Of a stretch of 43,629 nt of DNA, positions 1 to 7,306 are shown in pieces. Below the pieces are notes generated by a model. The model saw nothing but the letters and a program-made list of their open reading frames with translations, was not told where the DNA came from and did not search any database. The stretch's first letter is position 1. Each line of letters begins with the position of its first letter. Source of the stretch: Rhodothermales bacterium (GTDB taxonomy: Bacteria; Bacteroidota; Rhodothermia; Rhodothermales; JABDKH01); NCBI GenBank assembly GCA_013002165.1, contig JABDKO010000238.1:1-43629 (forward strand), in the 5' to 3' direction. Both the position numbers and the translations under genes were made by a program.

Positions 1-382
1 CGTCCATTAGAGGATCCGGACGATGGAGCATCAGCAGATCAATTCGATCTGTGCGGAGGTTTGTGAGGGACTGCTCCACAGAGGAGATAATGTGACTCTT
101 GCTGAGGTTGTAATGCTTGATGCGGTGGGCAGGACGTGCGGCCGAAACAAGACCAATACCGCACTTGGTAATGAGTTGTATCTTCTCCCGCAACGCAGGT
201 GCCAGGGCCTGGCCAAAAGCTGCTTCGCACCCGTAGTCACCGTAAATGTCAGCGTGGTCAAAACTTGTAAGGCCAAGGTCGACTGCGTCGGATATGTACC
301 GCTGCAATTCGTCGCTGCTCATTTGCCAGTCGAGTAACCGCCAACAACCAACGACAATCCGCGAGAATTTTTCTAGAGTCAA
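1..382 (-). CDS. ydhF: Aldo/keto reductase, YdhF-like, N-terminal part (runs off the left edge)
   Basis: Partial gene read on the minus strand; its C-terminal part lies outside the window. After an in-frame stop at 404-406 the first usable start is TTG at 380-382; no ATG occurs until well inside the conserved region. The translated N-terminus contains the segment GCWRLLDWQMS, which closely follows the start of E. coli YdhF as I remember it. All four residues of the aldo/keto reductase catalytic tetrad can be seen: Asp in FDHADIYGDY and the Tyr of the same motif, Lys in LITKCGIG, and His in LMLHRPDP. The family folds as a TIM barrel and reduces carbonyls with NADPH in the cytoplasm; the substrate cannot be told. 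It diverges from the DUF819 gene with 166 bp between the two starts, so a shared promoter region is possible. The start codon is the uncertain part; the family assignment is firm. Confidence 0.85.
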   Translation of the reverse strand, partial: MTLEKFSRIVVGCWRLLDWQMSSDELQRYISDAVDLGLTSFDHADIYGDYGCEAAFGQALAPALREKIQLITKCGIGLVSAARPAHRIKHYNLSKSHIISSVEQSLTNLRTDRIDLLMLHRPDPLMD

Positions 383-548
383 TATTCTGTATAAGAAATA
401 GTGCTACCAGAGAATTTTGCCGTTCAGGCAATTGTTGCGTGCTCTGGTTGTCGGGAGTTCCGATGCTGCGGCACTGACAATTGTTCCACAACCCCGCCTG
501 ATTTTGATTACCTTCATGACGTGATGCTAACTCGACACCAGCCTCTTC

Positions 549-1703
549 TTGGACAACGTCTACATTTTTGCCGTCATTTCGCTTCTCGTCGGCGCATCTG
601 AATTCCTGGTACGGCGGACGTGGCTCAAACACATCGGTTCTGCACTACTCGTAATTATTCTGACTGCGGTCGTGTCGAACATTGGCCTGATTCCCTCGAC
701 TTCAACAGCAGAGGCACCGGTAGCTGCATATGATTTCATATTCGGTATCATTGCTCCGCTATCGATCTTCTTCCTGCTGCTGAATGTAAACCTGAGAGAG
801 GTTTTGAAAGCCGGTGTGCCGATCCTGTCCCTGTTTGTCGCTGGATCAGTAGCAACAGTTGTAGGGGTTCTTGCCGGAATGGTCGTCGTTGGAGGCCCGG
901 AAGCTTTTGGCAACAACTACAATGCACTGGGAGGGATGTTTGTTGGTACGTACGTAGGTGGGTCCGTCAACTTTAACGCGGTTGCCTTGCACTACGACAT
1001 GATGTCGGAGAGCTTGCTTTTTGGTGGTGCCGTTGTCGTTGACAACATAGTGACCGCAGTGTGGATCGCCGCAACCCTCGCCATACCCCGGATTGTATCG
1101 TCAGTCAAAAAACGATCTGAGTCGCGAGAGGTATTACTGGGGATCGAGGACGACACGGAATCGATTCACCCGCTTGACCTTGGCATTCTGCTGGGGTTGG
1201 GATTATTGGTCCTATGGATCTCTGACCTGTCTGCGTCCCTCGGTGATTCGATGGGTGTTACGATCCCATCGATTCTGGTTCTGACAACAATTGCGTTGAT
1301 CCTTGCCCACATCCCGGTTGTAGAGCGGCTGCAAGGCTCCAGGACACTTGGCATGTATACTGTGTATGTATTCCTCGCAGTCATTGGAGCATTTTGTGAC
1401 CTTGCTGCCCTGGGAGGACTCGGTTCCCTCGGTATCTCTCTGCTGGTATTCACCTTCGTTGCCGTAGCTATCCACGGGCTCATTGTATTTGGCCTCGCCG
1501 TACTCTTTAAAGTAGATCTCGACATCGCTGCCGTTGCATCGCAGGCGAATGTCGGAGGCGGTACCTCGGCACTGGCACTGGCTCGCAGTCTGGGTCGGAA
1601 TGACCTTGTGTTACCGGCCGTACTGATCGGTTCACTGGGGCTTGCCCTCGGCACGTATCTTGGATTCTGGGCGGCCGGTGTACTGTTGCCAATGATTTGG
1701 TGA
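549..1703 (+). CDS. DUF819 family integral membrane protein (YjcL-like)
   Basis: About 384 residues, almost entirely hydrophobic, with roughly ten or more predicted membrane segments. The segment GTYVGGSVNFNAVA near residue 130 and the later segment ASQANVGGGTSALA are typical of the DUF819 family (PF05684), to which Bacillus YjcL belongs. Paired glycine-rich motifs in the two halves suggest an inverted-repeat transporter fold, but the substrate is unknown. The frame opens after a stop at 528-530 and the only plausible start is TTG at 549, giving the usual family N-terminus in which a membrane segment begins almost at once. No Shine-Dalgarno sequence is visible. The stop lies 4 bp before the ATG of the downstream zinc alcohol dehydrogenase, so the two are probably co-transcribed and may act on one pathway. 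Confidence 0.85.
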   Translation: MDNVYIFAVISLLVGASEFLVRRTWLKHIGSALLVIILTAVVSNIGLIPSTSTAEAPVAAYDFIFGIIAPLSIFFLLLNVNLREVLKAGVPILSLFVAGSVATVVGVLAGMVVVGGPEAFGNNYNALGGMFVGTYVGGSVNFNAVALHYDMMSESLLFGGAVVVDNIVTAVWIAATLAIPRIVSSVKKRSESREVLLGIEDDTESIHPLDLGILLGLGLLVLWISDLSASLGDSMGVTIPSILVLTTIALILAHIPVVERLQGSRTLGMYTVYVFLAVIGAFCDLAALGGLGSLGISLLVFTFVAVAIHGLIVFGLAVLFKVDLDIAAVASQANVGGGTSALALARSLGRNDLVLPAVLIGSLGLALGTYLGFWAAGVLLPMIW

Positions 1704-1707
1704 GTGT

Positions 1708-2754
1708 ATGAAAGCAATCGTATTTCAGGGGATTCGCAGCGTCAGTCTCGAGCAGGTCGCCGATCCCGAAATAGAAGACTCCGGCGACGCTGTGGTCAAG
1801 GTTCTGAAAACAGCTCTTTGCGGATCAGACCTCCATCCGTACCTGGGTCGGGAAGAGGGGCTTGAACCGGGCACCGTGATGGGTCACGAATTCGCGGGGG
1901 TCATCGTCGAGACCGGTGCTGATGTGACGAAATTCAGTCCCGGCGACCATGTCGTGTGTCCGTTTACGACAAACTGTGGATCGTGCTATTTTTGTGATAT
2001 TGGACTCACTGCGCGTTGCCAGCGCGGCCAGCTGTTTGGATGGAGAGAAGACGGTTCAGGGCTTCATGGTACACAGGCCGATTTTGTCAGAGTGCCGCTG
2101 GCAGATTCAACACTTGTTTCCTTCGACAAGGTCATTCCGCCGGAACTTGCGCTCCTGGCGGGGGACAATCTGGCGACCGGAATGTATTGTGCCGAACGTG
2201 CAGATGTATCGTCCGAAGGCGTTTACGTGGTACTGGGATGCGGTACCGTAGGTCTGATGACTATCACGGCATGCCTCGAGCGCGGCGCGGAAAACATCTT
2301 TGCGTTTGACGCCATCCCTGAGCGACTGGATCGAGCAACCCGGCTGGGTGTAACCGCTGTCAATTTCGAGAGTGAGGATCCGCTGGATCTGATCCAAAGT
2401 GCAACCTCCGGCATCGGAGCCGATGCTGTCATGGAAGCCGTCGGATCGTCAGCAGCCGGGAAGATGGCCTACGACCTCGTTCGTCCCGGCGGTACGATTT
2501 CAACCGTCGGTGTACATACAAACGACAGAATTGACTTCTCACCAGTTCAGGCTTACGACAAGAATATCACGTACCGGGTCGGACGGTGTCCGGCTCGTGC
2601 TTTTGCGAGAGACGCTCTTGATCTCCTGGCGAAGGATTCCTCAACCTTCGTAAGTCCTGTAACTCACACGATAAGTATCGCGGACGGTGTGTCAGCATAC
2701 GATATGTTTGCCAATAGGAAGGATGGCTGTATTAAAGTAATACTTGAGCCATAA
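1708..2754 (+). CDS. Zinc-dependent alcohol dehydrogenase (medium-chain dehydrogenase/reductase)
   Basis: A 348-residue, full-length member of the medium-chain dehydrogenase/reductase family. Cys38, His60 and Glu61 (in CGSDLH and MGHEFAG) form the catalytic zinc site. Cys90, Cys93, Cys96 and Cys104 are the four structural zinc ligands. VLGCGTVGLM is the nucleotide-binding glycine motif of the Rossmann domain. Such enzymes oxidise alcohols or reduce aldehydes with NAD(P); this one most resembles the formaldehyde/sorbitol-dehydrogenase side of the family, but the substrate is not readable. It starts at ATG 1708, 4 bp after the DUF819 gene, and likely forms a two-gene operon with it. Its TAA stop directly abuts the stop of the convergent gene on the other strand, leaving no room for a terminator. 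Confidence 0.93.
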   Translation: MKAIVFQGIRSVSLEQVADPEIEDSGDAVVKVLKTALCGSDLHPYLGREEGLEPGTVMGHEFAGVIVETGADVTKFSPGDHVVCPFTTNCGSCYFCDIGLTARCQRGQLFGWREDGSGLHGTQADFVRVPLADSTLVSFDKVIPPELALLAGDNLATGMYCAERADVSSEGVYVVLGCGTVGLMTITACLERGAENIFAFDAIPERLDRATRLGVTAVNFESEDPLDLIQSATSGIGADAVMEAVGSSAAGKMAYDLVRPGGTISTVGVHTNDRIDFSPVQAYDKNITYRVGRCPARAFARDALDLLAKDSSTFVSPVTHTISIADGVSAYDMFANRKDGCIKVILEP

Positions 2755-3207
2755 TCAGGACTTCGGCGGGTGGCTCTGCCACAGTACATGTACGATCATC
2801 CACTTGTCATCATACTTGGCAAGATGAAGATAGTCCACGCCCCAGGTAGCAGTCAGCTTGGCGACCGCGGTTTTGTCGAGAACATCTAAAATTTCTATCT
2901 CGCGTGGTGCATCATCCGGCGTCTGGCGGTTTCGCTCTTTCACCCTGTCACAGTAAGCGATCATTTCATCGAACGACATTGGCGAACCTTCATACTCGGT
3001 CTTGTTGCGTGGCATGTAAAAGCCATACTTGACAACATCCTCTCGTATCGAACGGCGAATGCGATCAGCTTCACCTTTATAGAAACCGAGCACATAATCC
3101 TCAACAGCCATCCGGACACCATCAGTGTCGGAGTCGGATTGTGCAATGGATGACGAGGTCGGAATGTTGATCACTGCGAAAAGCAGGAAGGGAAGCACGT
3201 ATTTCAT
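2755..3207 (-). CDS. Exported NTF2-like protein (putative lumazine-binding family)
   Basis: A 150-residue protein with a cleavable signal peptide (charged start, hydrophobic residues 4-20, likely cleavage after SSSIAQ). The mature part has the helix and curved-sheet pattern of NTF2-like folds: AVEDYVLGFYKGEADRI early, followed by FDEMIAYCDRV and a closing strand ending YDDKWMIVHVLWQ. This is the signature of the putative lumazine-binding / SnoaL-like exported proteins (PF12893) common in Bacteroidota. No catalytic residues are identifiable; members are usually periplasmic and of unknown function. ATG at 3205-3207. It converges on the alcohol dehydrogenase gene with zero gap and stands 48 bp downstream of the minus-strand EamA gene, so it may be read through from it. 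Confidence 0.75.
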   Translation of the reverse strand: MKYVLPFLLFAVINIPTSSSIAQSDSDTDGVRMAVEDYVLGFYKGEADRIRRSIREDVVKYGFYMPRNKTEYEGSPMSFDEMIAYCDRVKERNRQTPDDAPREIEILDVLDKTAVAKLTATWGVDYLHLAKYDDKWMIVHVLWQSHPPKS

Positions 3208-3255
3208 CTTGAGCGATACTGAAGTGAAAGAAAGGGTAGAATCTTCTTTACAGGC

Positions 3256-4344
3256 CTATGCGGTACTTGTTGCAGTATCGCGAACGCGTGGCCGCTCATC
3301 GATCGCACTGGATCCATTGCTTGCGGCTATAACCTGTTCTTTTACGATCAGTTTTCTGTCATCATCAAGGTCGTAGCAAATCAGCGGGGGAGCGACTGGT
3401 CGCAGGCGTGACCGGCGCCGGCTACGCTGCGTTATCAGGACTACCCCGCCAAGCAGGAGCCCGATGGCTACAATCATATTAATGGTGATAGGCTCATTCA
3501 GAAACAGCCAGCCCAACAAGACTGCCACAATTGGATTAACGAAGGCGTACGTGGATACTTTCGCGGCAGTTGTATTCCTCATCAACCAGATGTATGCGTT
3601 AAATGGAATGAACGATCCGACGAAAAACAGATACGCCCAACCTAAATATGATGAGGTAGATATGGCGGATGTATCAAATTGCGCGATTTCGCCGGAAAGT
3701 ACTCCGCCGACAAACAGTATGAACCCTCCACAAATCATCTGCAACGATGCAGCCATGAACGGACTCGATGGCAGGTTTGCCTGACGACTCTGAAGGGATC
3801 CGAGCGACCATGAAAGGGCTCCGAATACAATGACGCCGGCAGCCAGATAATTGATTTCTGTTCCGGCGAGGACCCCTATCGGATCAACAAGAACAAAAAT
3901 GCCGGCAAATCCTACAGCGATGCCGGTATAGGTAATCCATCCAGGGCGATTGCCACCGAACGCCAGCCAGTCGAGCACGACCATCCATACCGGAGCGGTT
4001 GACACCAGAAGTGCTGCAAGACCCGACGAAACGAACTGCTCGGCCCATGCCAGTGAACCTGTACCTCCAGCGAGCATGAGTCCACCGACTGTCATGGAGG
4101 AGAGCCACTCGCGGCGGCGAGGCGCAGCATGACCGGAGAGCCTTAGATATGCATAGAGCAACAGCCCCGCGAGACCAAATCGGGTCGCCAGCATTAGAAA
4201 CGGTGGTATTGTCTCCACCGCAACTTTTATCGCGAGGTAGGTCGACCCCCAGATCAAATAAACTGACCCGAAAGCCATTACGAACGCCCAGGAGCGTGAG
4301 GACGCAAATAATCTCAATTCACTAACCGTTGATTCCGTGAACAA
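3256..4344 (-). CDS. EamA/DMT-superfamily metabolite exporter
   Basis: About 362 residues with ten predicted membrane segments in two EamA repeats (about 20-150 and 165-305). AFGSVYLIWGSTYLAIKV and PFLMLATRFGLAGLLL are the canonical start of the drug/metabolite transporter superfamily, and the second repeat ends at LGWLFLNEPIT. The family exports amino acids and other small metabolites across the inner membrane. The first in-frame start is TTG at 4342-4344, which retains the short cytosolic leader common in the family; the first in-frame ATG (4276-4278) would begin just before the first membrane segment. Unusual is a hydrophilic C-terminal tail of about 55 residues beginning with an Arg-rich stretch. 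It diverges from a LysR regulator with 84 bp between the starts, the classic arrangement for a regulator controlling its neighbour exporter. Confidence 0.9.
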   Translation of the reverse strand: MFTESTVSELRLFASSRSWAFVMAFGSVYLIWGSTYLAIKVAVETIPPFLMLATRFGLAGLLLYAYLRLSGHAAPRRREWLSSMTVGGLMLAGGTGSLAWAEQFVSSGLAALLVSTAPVWMVVLDWLAFGGNRPGWITYTGIAVGFAGIFVLVDPIGVLAGTEINYLAAGVIVFGALSWSLGSLQSRQANLPSSPFMAASLQMICGGFILFVGGVLSGEIAQFDTSAISTSSYLGWAYLFFVGSFIPFNAYIWLMRNTTAAKVSTYAFVNPIVAVLLGWLFLNEPITINMIVAIGLLLGGVVLITQRSRRRSRLRPVAPPLICYDLDDDRKLIVKEQVIAASNGSSAIDERPRVRDTATSTA

Positions 4345-4361
4345 AACTTATTGATCAGCAC

Positions 4362-4386
4362 TCTTATGAGATTTTTAACTATAAGA
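4362..4386. promoter_or_regulatory. Putative LysR operator between exporter and regulator
   Basis: An inverted repeat, TCTTAT at 4362-4367 and ATAAGA at 4381-4386 separated by 13 bp, lies in the AT-rich 84-bp space between the divergent EamA and LysR genes. Its 25-bp span, with interrupted dyad symmetry, matches the size of LysR recognition sites. Seen directly: the repeat and the divergent gene order. Inferred: that the adjacent LysR protein binds here and regulates both genes. Confidence 0.45.
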
Positions 4387-4428
4387 TTCATTTATTATTT
4401 TAATCGAAACGATAACAGGTAGTTATAC

Positions 4429-5316
4429 ATGGATCCACTTTCGAATGACCAGCTGCGGACCTTCGTCTCCATCGTGCAGGAGGGAAGCTACACGGCTGCC
4501 GCCCAGAAACTATTTCGCACTCAGCCGGCATTGAGCCTCCAGATCAAGAAGCTGGAAGAGCAAATCGGAAGCCGGGTACTGGAGCGCAACGGAAGACAAA
4601 CTCGTCCGACGGCAGCCGGTGAGGTTCTTCTCTCGTATGCAATACGAATACTCGATTTGAACGAGGAGGTCGTCAATAAACTGTCAGTAACGGATACGGA
4701 GGGATCGGTCAAGATTGGTGTACTTGAAGAAGTGGCGATCGGACCCCTCGTAGATCTTTTGACAAAATTTGGCCGGCTGTGTACAAAGATTGATCTCGAT
4801 TTCCGGGTTGCCACCAGCTGGGAGCTTTCACGGCTTATAAAGGAGAATAGGATCTGTCTCGCGGTAGCGAACACTGAGTATGCGGCAAGTCCAGCCGTTC
4901 CGCTGTGGTCAGAGAATTACGTCTGGGCTGCCAATCCCGAATATGATTTCCTGGCTCGAGATGTACTGCCCCTGGTAGCAGACCCTATGGATCTTCCTTG
5001 TGAGGTCAGGGATATCGCTGTTCGTCTACTCGAGCGTGCCGGTCGCAAGTATGAATTGGTCTTCAGCAGTTCAAGTCTTCAGGCGTTGCAGGCTGCCATT
5101 CGAGCAGGTCTTGGCGTAGGAATCATTGCCGAAAGTGCAGTCACTGAAGATATGGTTGTGATTCAGTCGGGAGACGGATTACCACAGATTCCTGCGGCAC
5201 ACATTGGATTATACCGTGGTACAGCTGCGACATCGACAGCGGTAGACTGCCTCGCCGAGTTCTTGATTGGCAACCTTCAGGCTATAGAATATGCCAGTCT
5301 GTCGCTCACCCCGTGA
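4429..5316 (+). CDS. LysR-family transcriptional regulator
   Basis: A 295-residue protein of standard LysR length. Residues 1-64 hold the winged helix-turn-helix: QLRTFVSIVQEGSYTAAAQK followed by QPALSLQIKKLEEQIG and the wing RPTAAGEVLL. The rest is the periplasmic-binding-protein-like effector domain, with GSVKIGVLEEVAIGPL at its start and an AAIRAGLGVGIIAES segment later, as in this family. It starts at ATG 4429, divergent from the EamA exporter, and probably controls that gene and itself in response to an exported metabolite (inference from gene order). The effector-domain hinge is typical, but the ligand is not predictable. Its 3' end overlaps the convergent acetyltransferase gene by 11 bp. 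Confidence 0.93.
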   Translation: MDPLSNDQLRTFVSIVQEGSYTAAAQKLFRTQPALSLQIKKLEEQIGSRVLERNGRQTRPTAAGEVLLSYAIRILDLNEEVVNKLSVTDTEGSVKIGVLEEVAIGPLVDLLTKFGRLCTKIDLDFRVATSWELSRLIKENRICLAVANTEYAASPAVPLWSENYVWAANPEYDFLARDVLPLVADPMDLPCEVRDIAVRLLERAGRKYELVFSSSSLQALQAAIRAGLGVGIIAESAVTEDMVVIQSGDGLPQIPAAHIGLYRGTAATSTAVDCLAEFLIGNLQAIEYASLSLTP

Positions 5317-5782
5317 GTGGGAGATGCATGACGAATCTTTCAAATAGTACGCCTCTGCGCTCGACCGTCTCAACCTCCTTGAGCGAAAACCCAAACTTTG
5401 AAAACAGCGGTCGGCTGAATTCACTTGCCTCCACAAAGACATATCGTTCACCTCTGTCACGGGCCTCTTGAAGAATATGGGTTAGTAGTGCCGAGCCGAC
5501 TCCAGCACGCTGAATATTGCCGGCTACGTACAATGATGCAATATGTCCATCGGGTCCGAGCCCGCCGAATCCGACAATCTGATCTTGCACCGCAACTACA
5601 GTGGAATTGTTGACGATGAAATTCTGAAATGCAGGATCTTCTGCAAATTGCGCCCAGCTCTGAGCTTGCTCTTCGCTGTACGCCAACTCGGCAACCTGAT
5701 GGACCGCTGACCGAAATACCTCTCGCAATGCAGGTATATCTTCCAGAGTCGCCGGCCTTATAGATATGCTGCTATTGACCAT
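5306..5782 (-). CDS. GNAT-family N-acetyltransferase
   Basis: About 158 residues. ISIRPATLEDIPALREVF is the usual GNAT N-terminus, and IASLYVAGNIQRAGVGSALL contains the acetyl-CoA pyrophosphate loop (Q-R-x-G-x-G). The C-terminal LFSKFGFSLKEVE strand-turn is also typical. The enzyme transfers an acetyl group from acetyl-CoA to an amine; the acceptor is unknown. The reading frame is open further upstream, but the family N-terminus fits ATG at 5780-5782. That start lies inside the last codons of the upstream cryptochrome gene, an 11-bp overlap pointing to translational coupling. Its 3' end overlaps the convergent LysR gene by 11 bp. Confidence 0.88.
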   Translation of the reverse strand: MVNSSISIRPATLEDIPALREVFRSAVHQVAELAYSEEQAQSWAQFAEDPAFQNFIVNNSTVVAVQDQIVGFGGLGPDGHIASLYVAGNIQRAGVGSALLTHILQEARDRGERYVFVEASEFSRPLFSKFGFSLKEVETVERRGVLFERFVMHLPLTG

Positions 5783-7112
5783 CGCTGGCGAAGGAATCTT
5801 TCGATCCGGAGCCTTCAGCAAGCGTGGGCTTTGTAAGCCAGGTGGCACGAAACGAGCCATCCGGATCATACCGTTTGGACTGAGCATCAGCATCCAGCCA
5901 GACGTGTGAATCCGGATCGTCGCCGACGCCTGCGACCGTCATCCAGTTTCCCCAGTTTAGAGCGGGGTCGAGATCAATCATCTGTGATGCAAACCATGAA
6001 GCTCCAATACGCCAATCCTGTTGGAGCTCGCGACAAAAATAGCTTGAAACCACCAGGCGGCCTCGACTACTCATCCATCCAGTGGTTCGTAATTCAATCA
6101 TGACGGCATTGACAAAATCATTATCCGTACTGCCTCGAATCCAGTTGGCGACCGCATCCGGATCTGAAGTATGTTGATAGTCTCTCTGCGCGAATCCGGA
6201 AATATCAAAGAAGATCTCCGGTTTGATAAGAGCAAGATACTTGTAATAATCGCGCCACAGCAGCATCAGGAATAGCCAGTAGGTAGAGTTGTTCTGAACG
6301 ACTTTCTTTTCGAATCGCTTGAGCTCTGCGTATATGTGCCTTGGCGAGAGGCATCCGTTTGCAAGCCAGGGTGAAAACTTGGTGCTATACTCGGGTCCCA
6401 CGAGACCATCCTTCGTTTCCCGATAACGGGTCAGTCGTTTTGAATCCCAGAGGTAGTCGTTGACTCTGTAGTTGCCAAATGTTTCGCCGCCGCGGAAAGG
6501 AAAAGCAGATCGTGGATCGATGCCGCGCTGCTCCCGGTCTTCAAGGCCGGGTGATGCGAAATCTCCTGTGGAGTCAACACTGAATCTAGCGGGCGGGACG
6601 GTGTCAATCAGGTCCCTTGGTAGGCACTTACGCTCGACCTCCTGCCGGAACAAGGAAAACGATTCGGGGAAATCAGTCAGACTAAACGGTAGATCAGCCG
6701 GATGAAAAAGGAACTGTCCGTAATAAAACTCGAATTTGGCATCGCTGCCAAGTTCCTCCAGGATCTGTTGCTCGACTGAAAGATCAGGACCTATCAGAGA
6801 TTTCTGAACAAAGACAGTATCCACATTTTCGTCAGCGAGCAGCTCTCGCAGGACTATCTCAGGGCTGCCCTCAAACAGAAGTAGTGGGACCTGTATTTCC
6901 TCAAGGTTTGAGCTCAAGTCAGCCAGGGACTCCAGCAGAAAGGCCATTCGATGCTTGCCCACAATTGGGAATCCCCAATTGTCAGTATCGGTGGCGTTCG
7001 AATCAAGTACGTAACACGCTATGACACGATCAAACCTCGCCATCGCACGATGGAGGCCTTCATGATCATGAACACGTAAATCGTCTCTAAACCAGACTAA
7101 TGCTGTTGACAT
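5772..7112 (-). CDS. DASH-type cryptochrome / DNA photolyase
   Basis: A 446-residue protein. The N-terminal alpha/beta antenna domain (about 1-130) begins ALVWFRDDLRVHDHEGL. The C-terminal helical FAD domain shows the DASH pattern: FRGGETFGNYRVNDYLWD, then YSTKFSPWLANGCLSPRHIY, LLWRDYYKYLAL, TTGWMSSRGRLVVSSY and NWGNWMTVAGVGDDP. DASH proteins bind FAD and a methenyl-tetrahydrofolate antenna and repair cyclobutane pyrimidine dimers, mainly in single-stranded or looped DNA, using blue light. The replacement of the classic photolyase GWMHNR by GWMSSRGR supports the DASH branch over class I photolyase. ATG at 7110-7112. The downstream acetyltransferase overlaps its end by 11 bp, so the two are probably one transcript. 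A lifestyle in light is implied. Confidence 0.92.
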   Translation of the reverse strand: MSTALVWFRDDLRVHDHEGLHRAMARFDRVIACYVLDSNATDTDNWGFPIVGKHRMAFLLESLADLSSNLEEIQVPLLLFEGSPEIVLRELLADENVDTVFVQKSLIGPDLSVEQQILEELGSDAKFEFYYGQFLFHPADLPFSLTDFPESFSLFRQEVERKCLPRDLIDTVPPARFSVDSTGDFASPGLEDREQRGIDPRSAFPFRGGETFGNYRVNDYLWDSKRLTRYRETKDGLVGPEYSTKFSPWLANGCLSPRHIYAELKRFEKKVVQNNSTYWLFLMLLWRDYYKYLALIKPEIFFDISGFAQRDYQHTSDPDAVANWIRGSTDNDFVNAVMIELRTTGWMSSRGRLVVSSYFCRELQQDWRIGASWFASQMIDLDPALNWGNWMTVAGVGDDPDSHVWLDADAQSKRYDPDGSFRATWLTKPTLAEGSGSKDSFASDGQ

Positions 7113-7238
7113 ATGGTTGGTCTGCGCTCCGCATAACCCTGTCTATTGTGTTTAACAACCAAACAGAACCAACCTATTGCGAGGAGCAGCTGAAGCAATG
7201 ACATTGCATATCAGTGGGAGTTCAAACAGCTCAATAGG

Positions 7239-7263
7239 TACTCAGGCATCTATATACTGAGTA
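7239..7263 (-). terminator. Stem-loop between beta-propeller gene and cryptochrome gene
   Basis: A perfect 7-bp inverted repeat, TACTCAG (7239-7245) and CTGAGTA (7257-7263), with an 11-nt AT-rich loop, lies 43 nt after the stop of the minus-strand beta-propeller gene and about 130 bp upstream of the cryptochrome start. It lacks a strong T-run, so it could be a weak terminator or an operator for the cryptochrome promoter. Confidence 0.4.
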
Positions 7264-7306
7264 ATGATTACGTGTTATATGTTACGATGTCAACAGGTTG
7301 AAGCAA

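Noticed and set aside
258-632. A 124-codon minus-strand frame spanning the AKR start and the intergenic region
   Set aside because: It overlaps the aldo/keto reductase in another frame and the start of the DUF819 gene; the sequence is not protein-like, whereas the reductase frame has family motifs.
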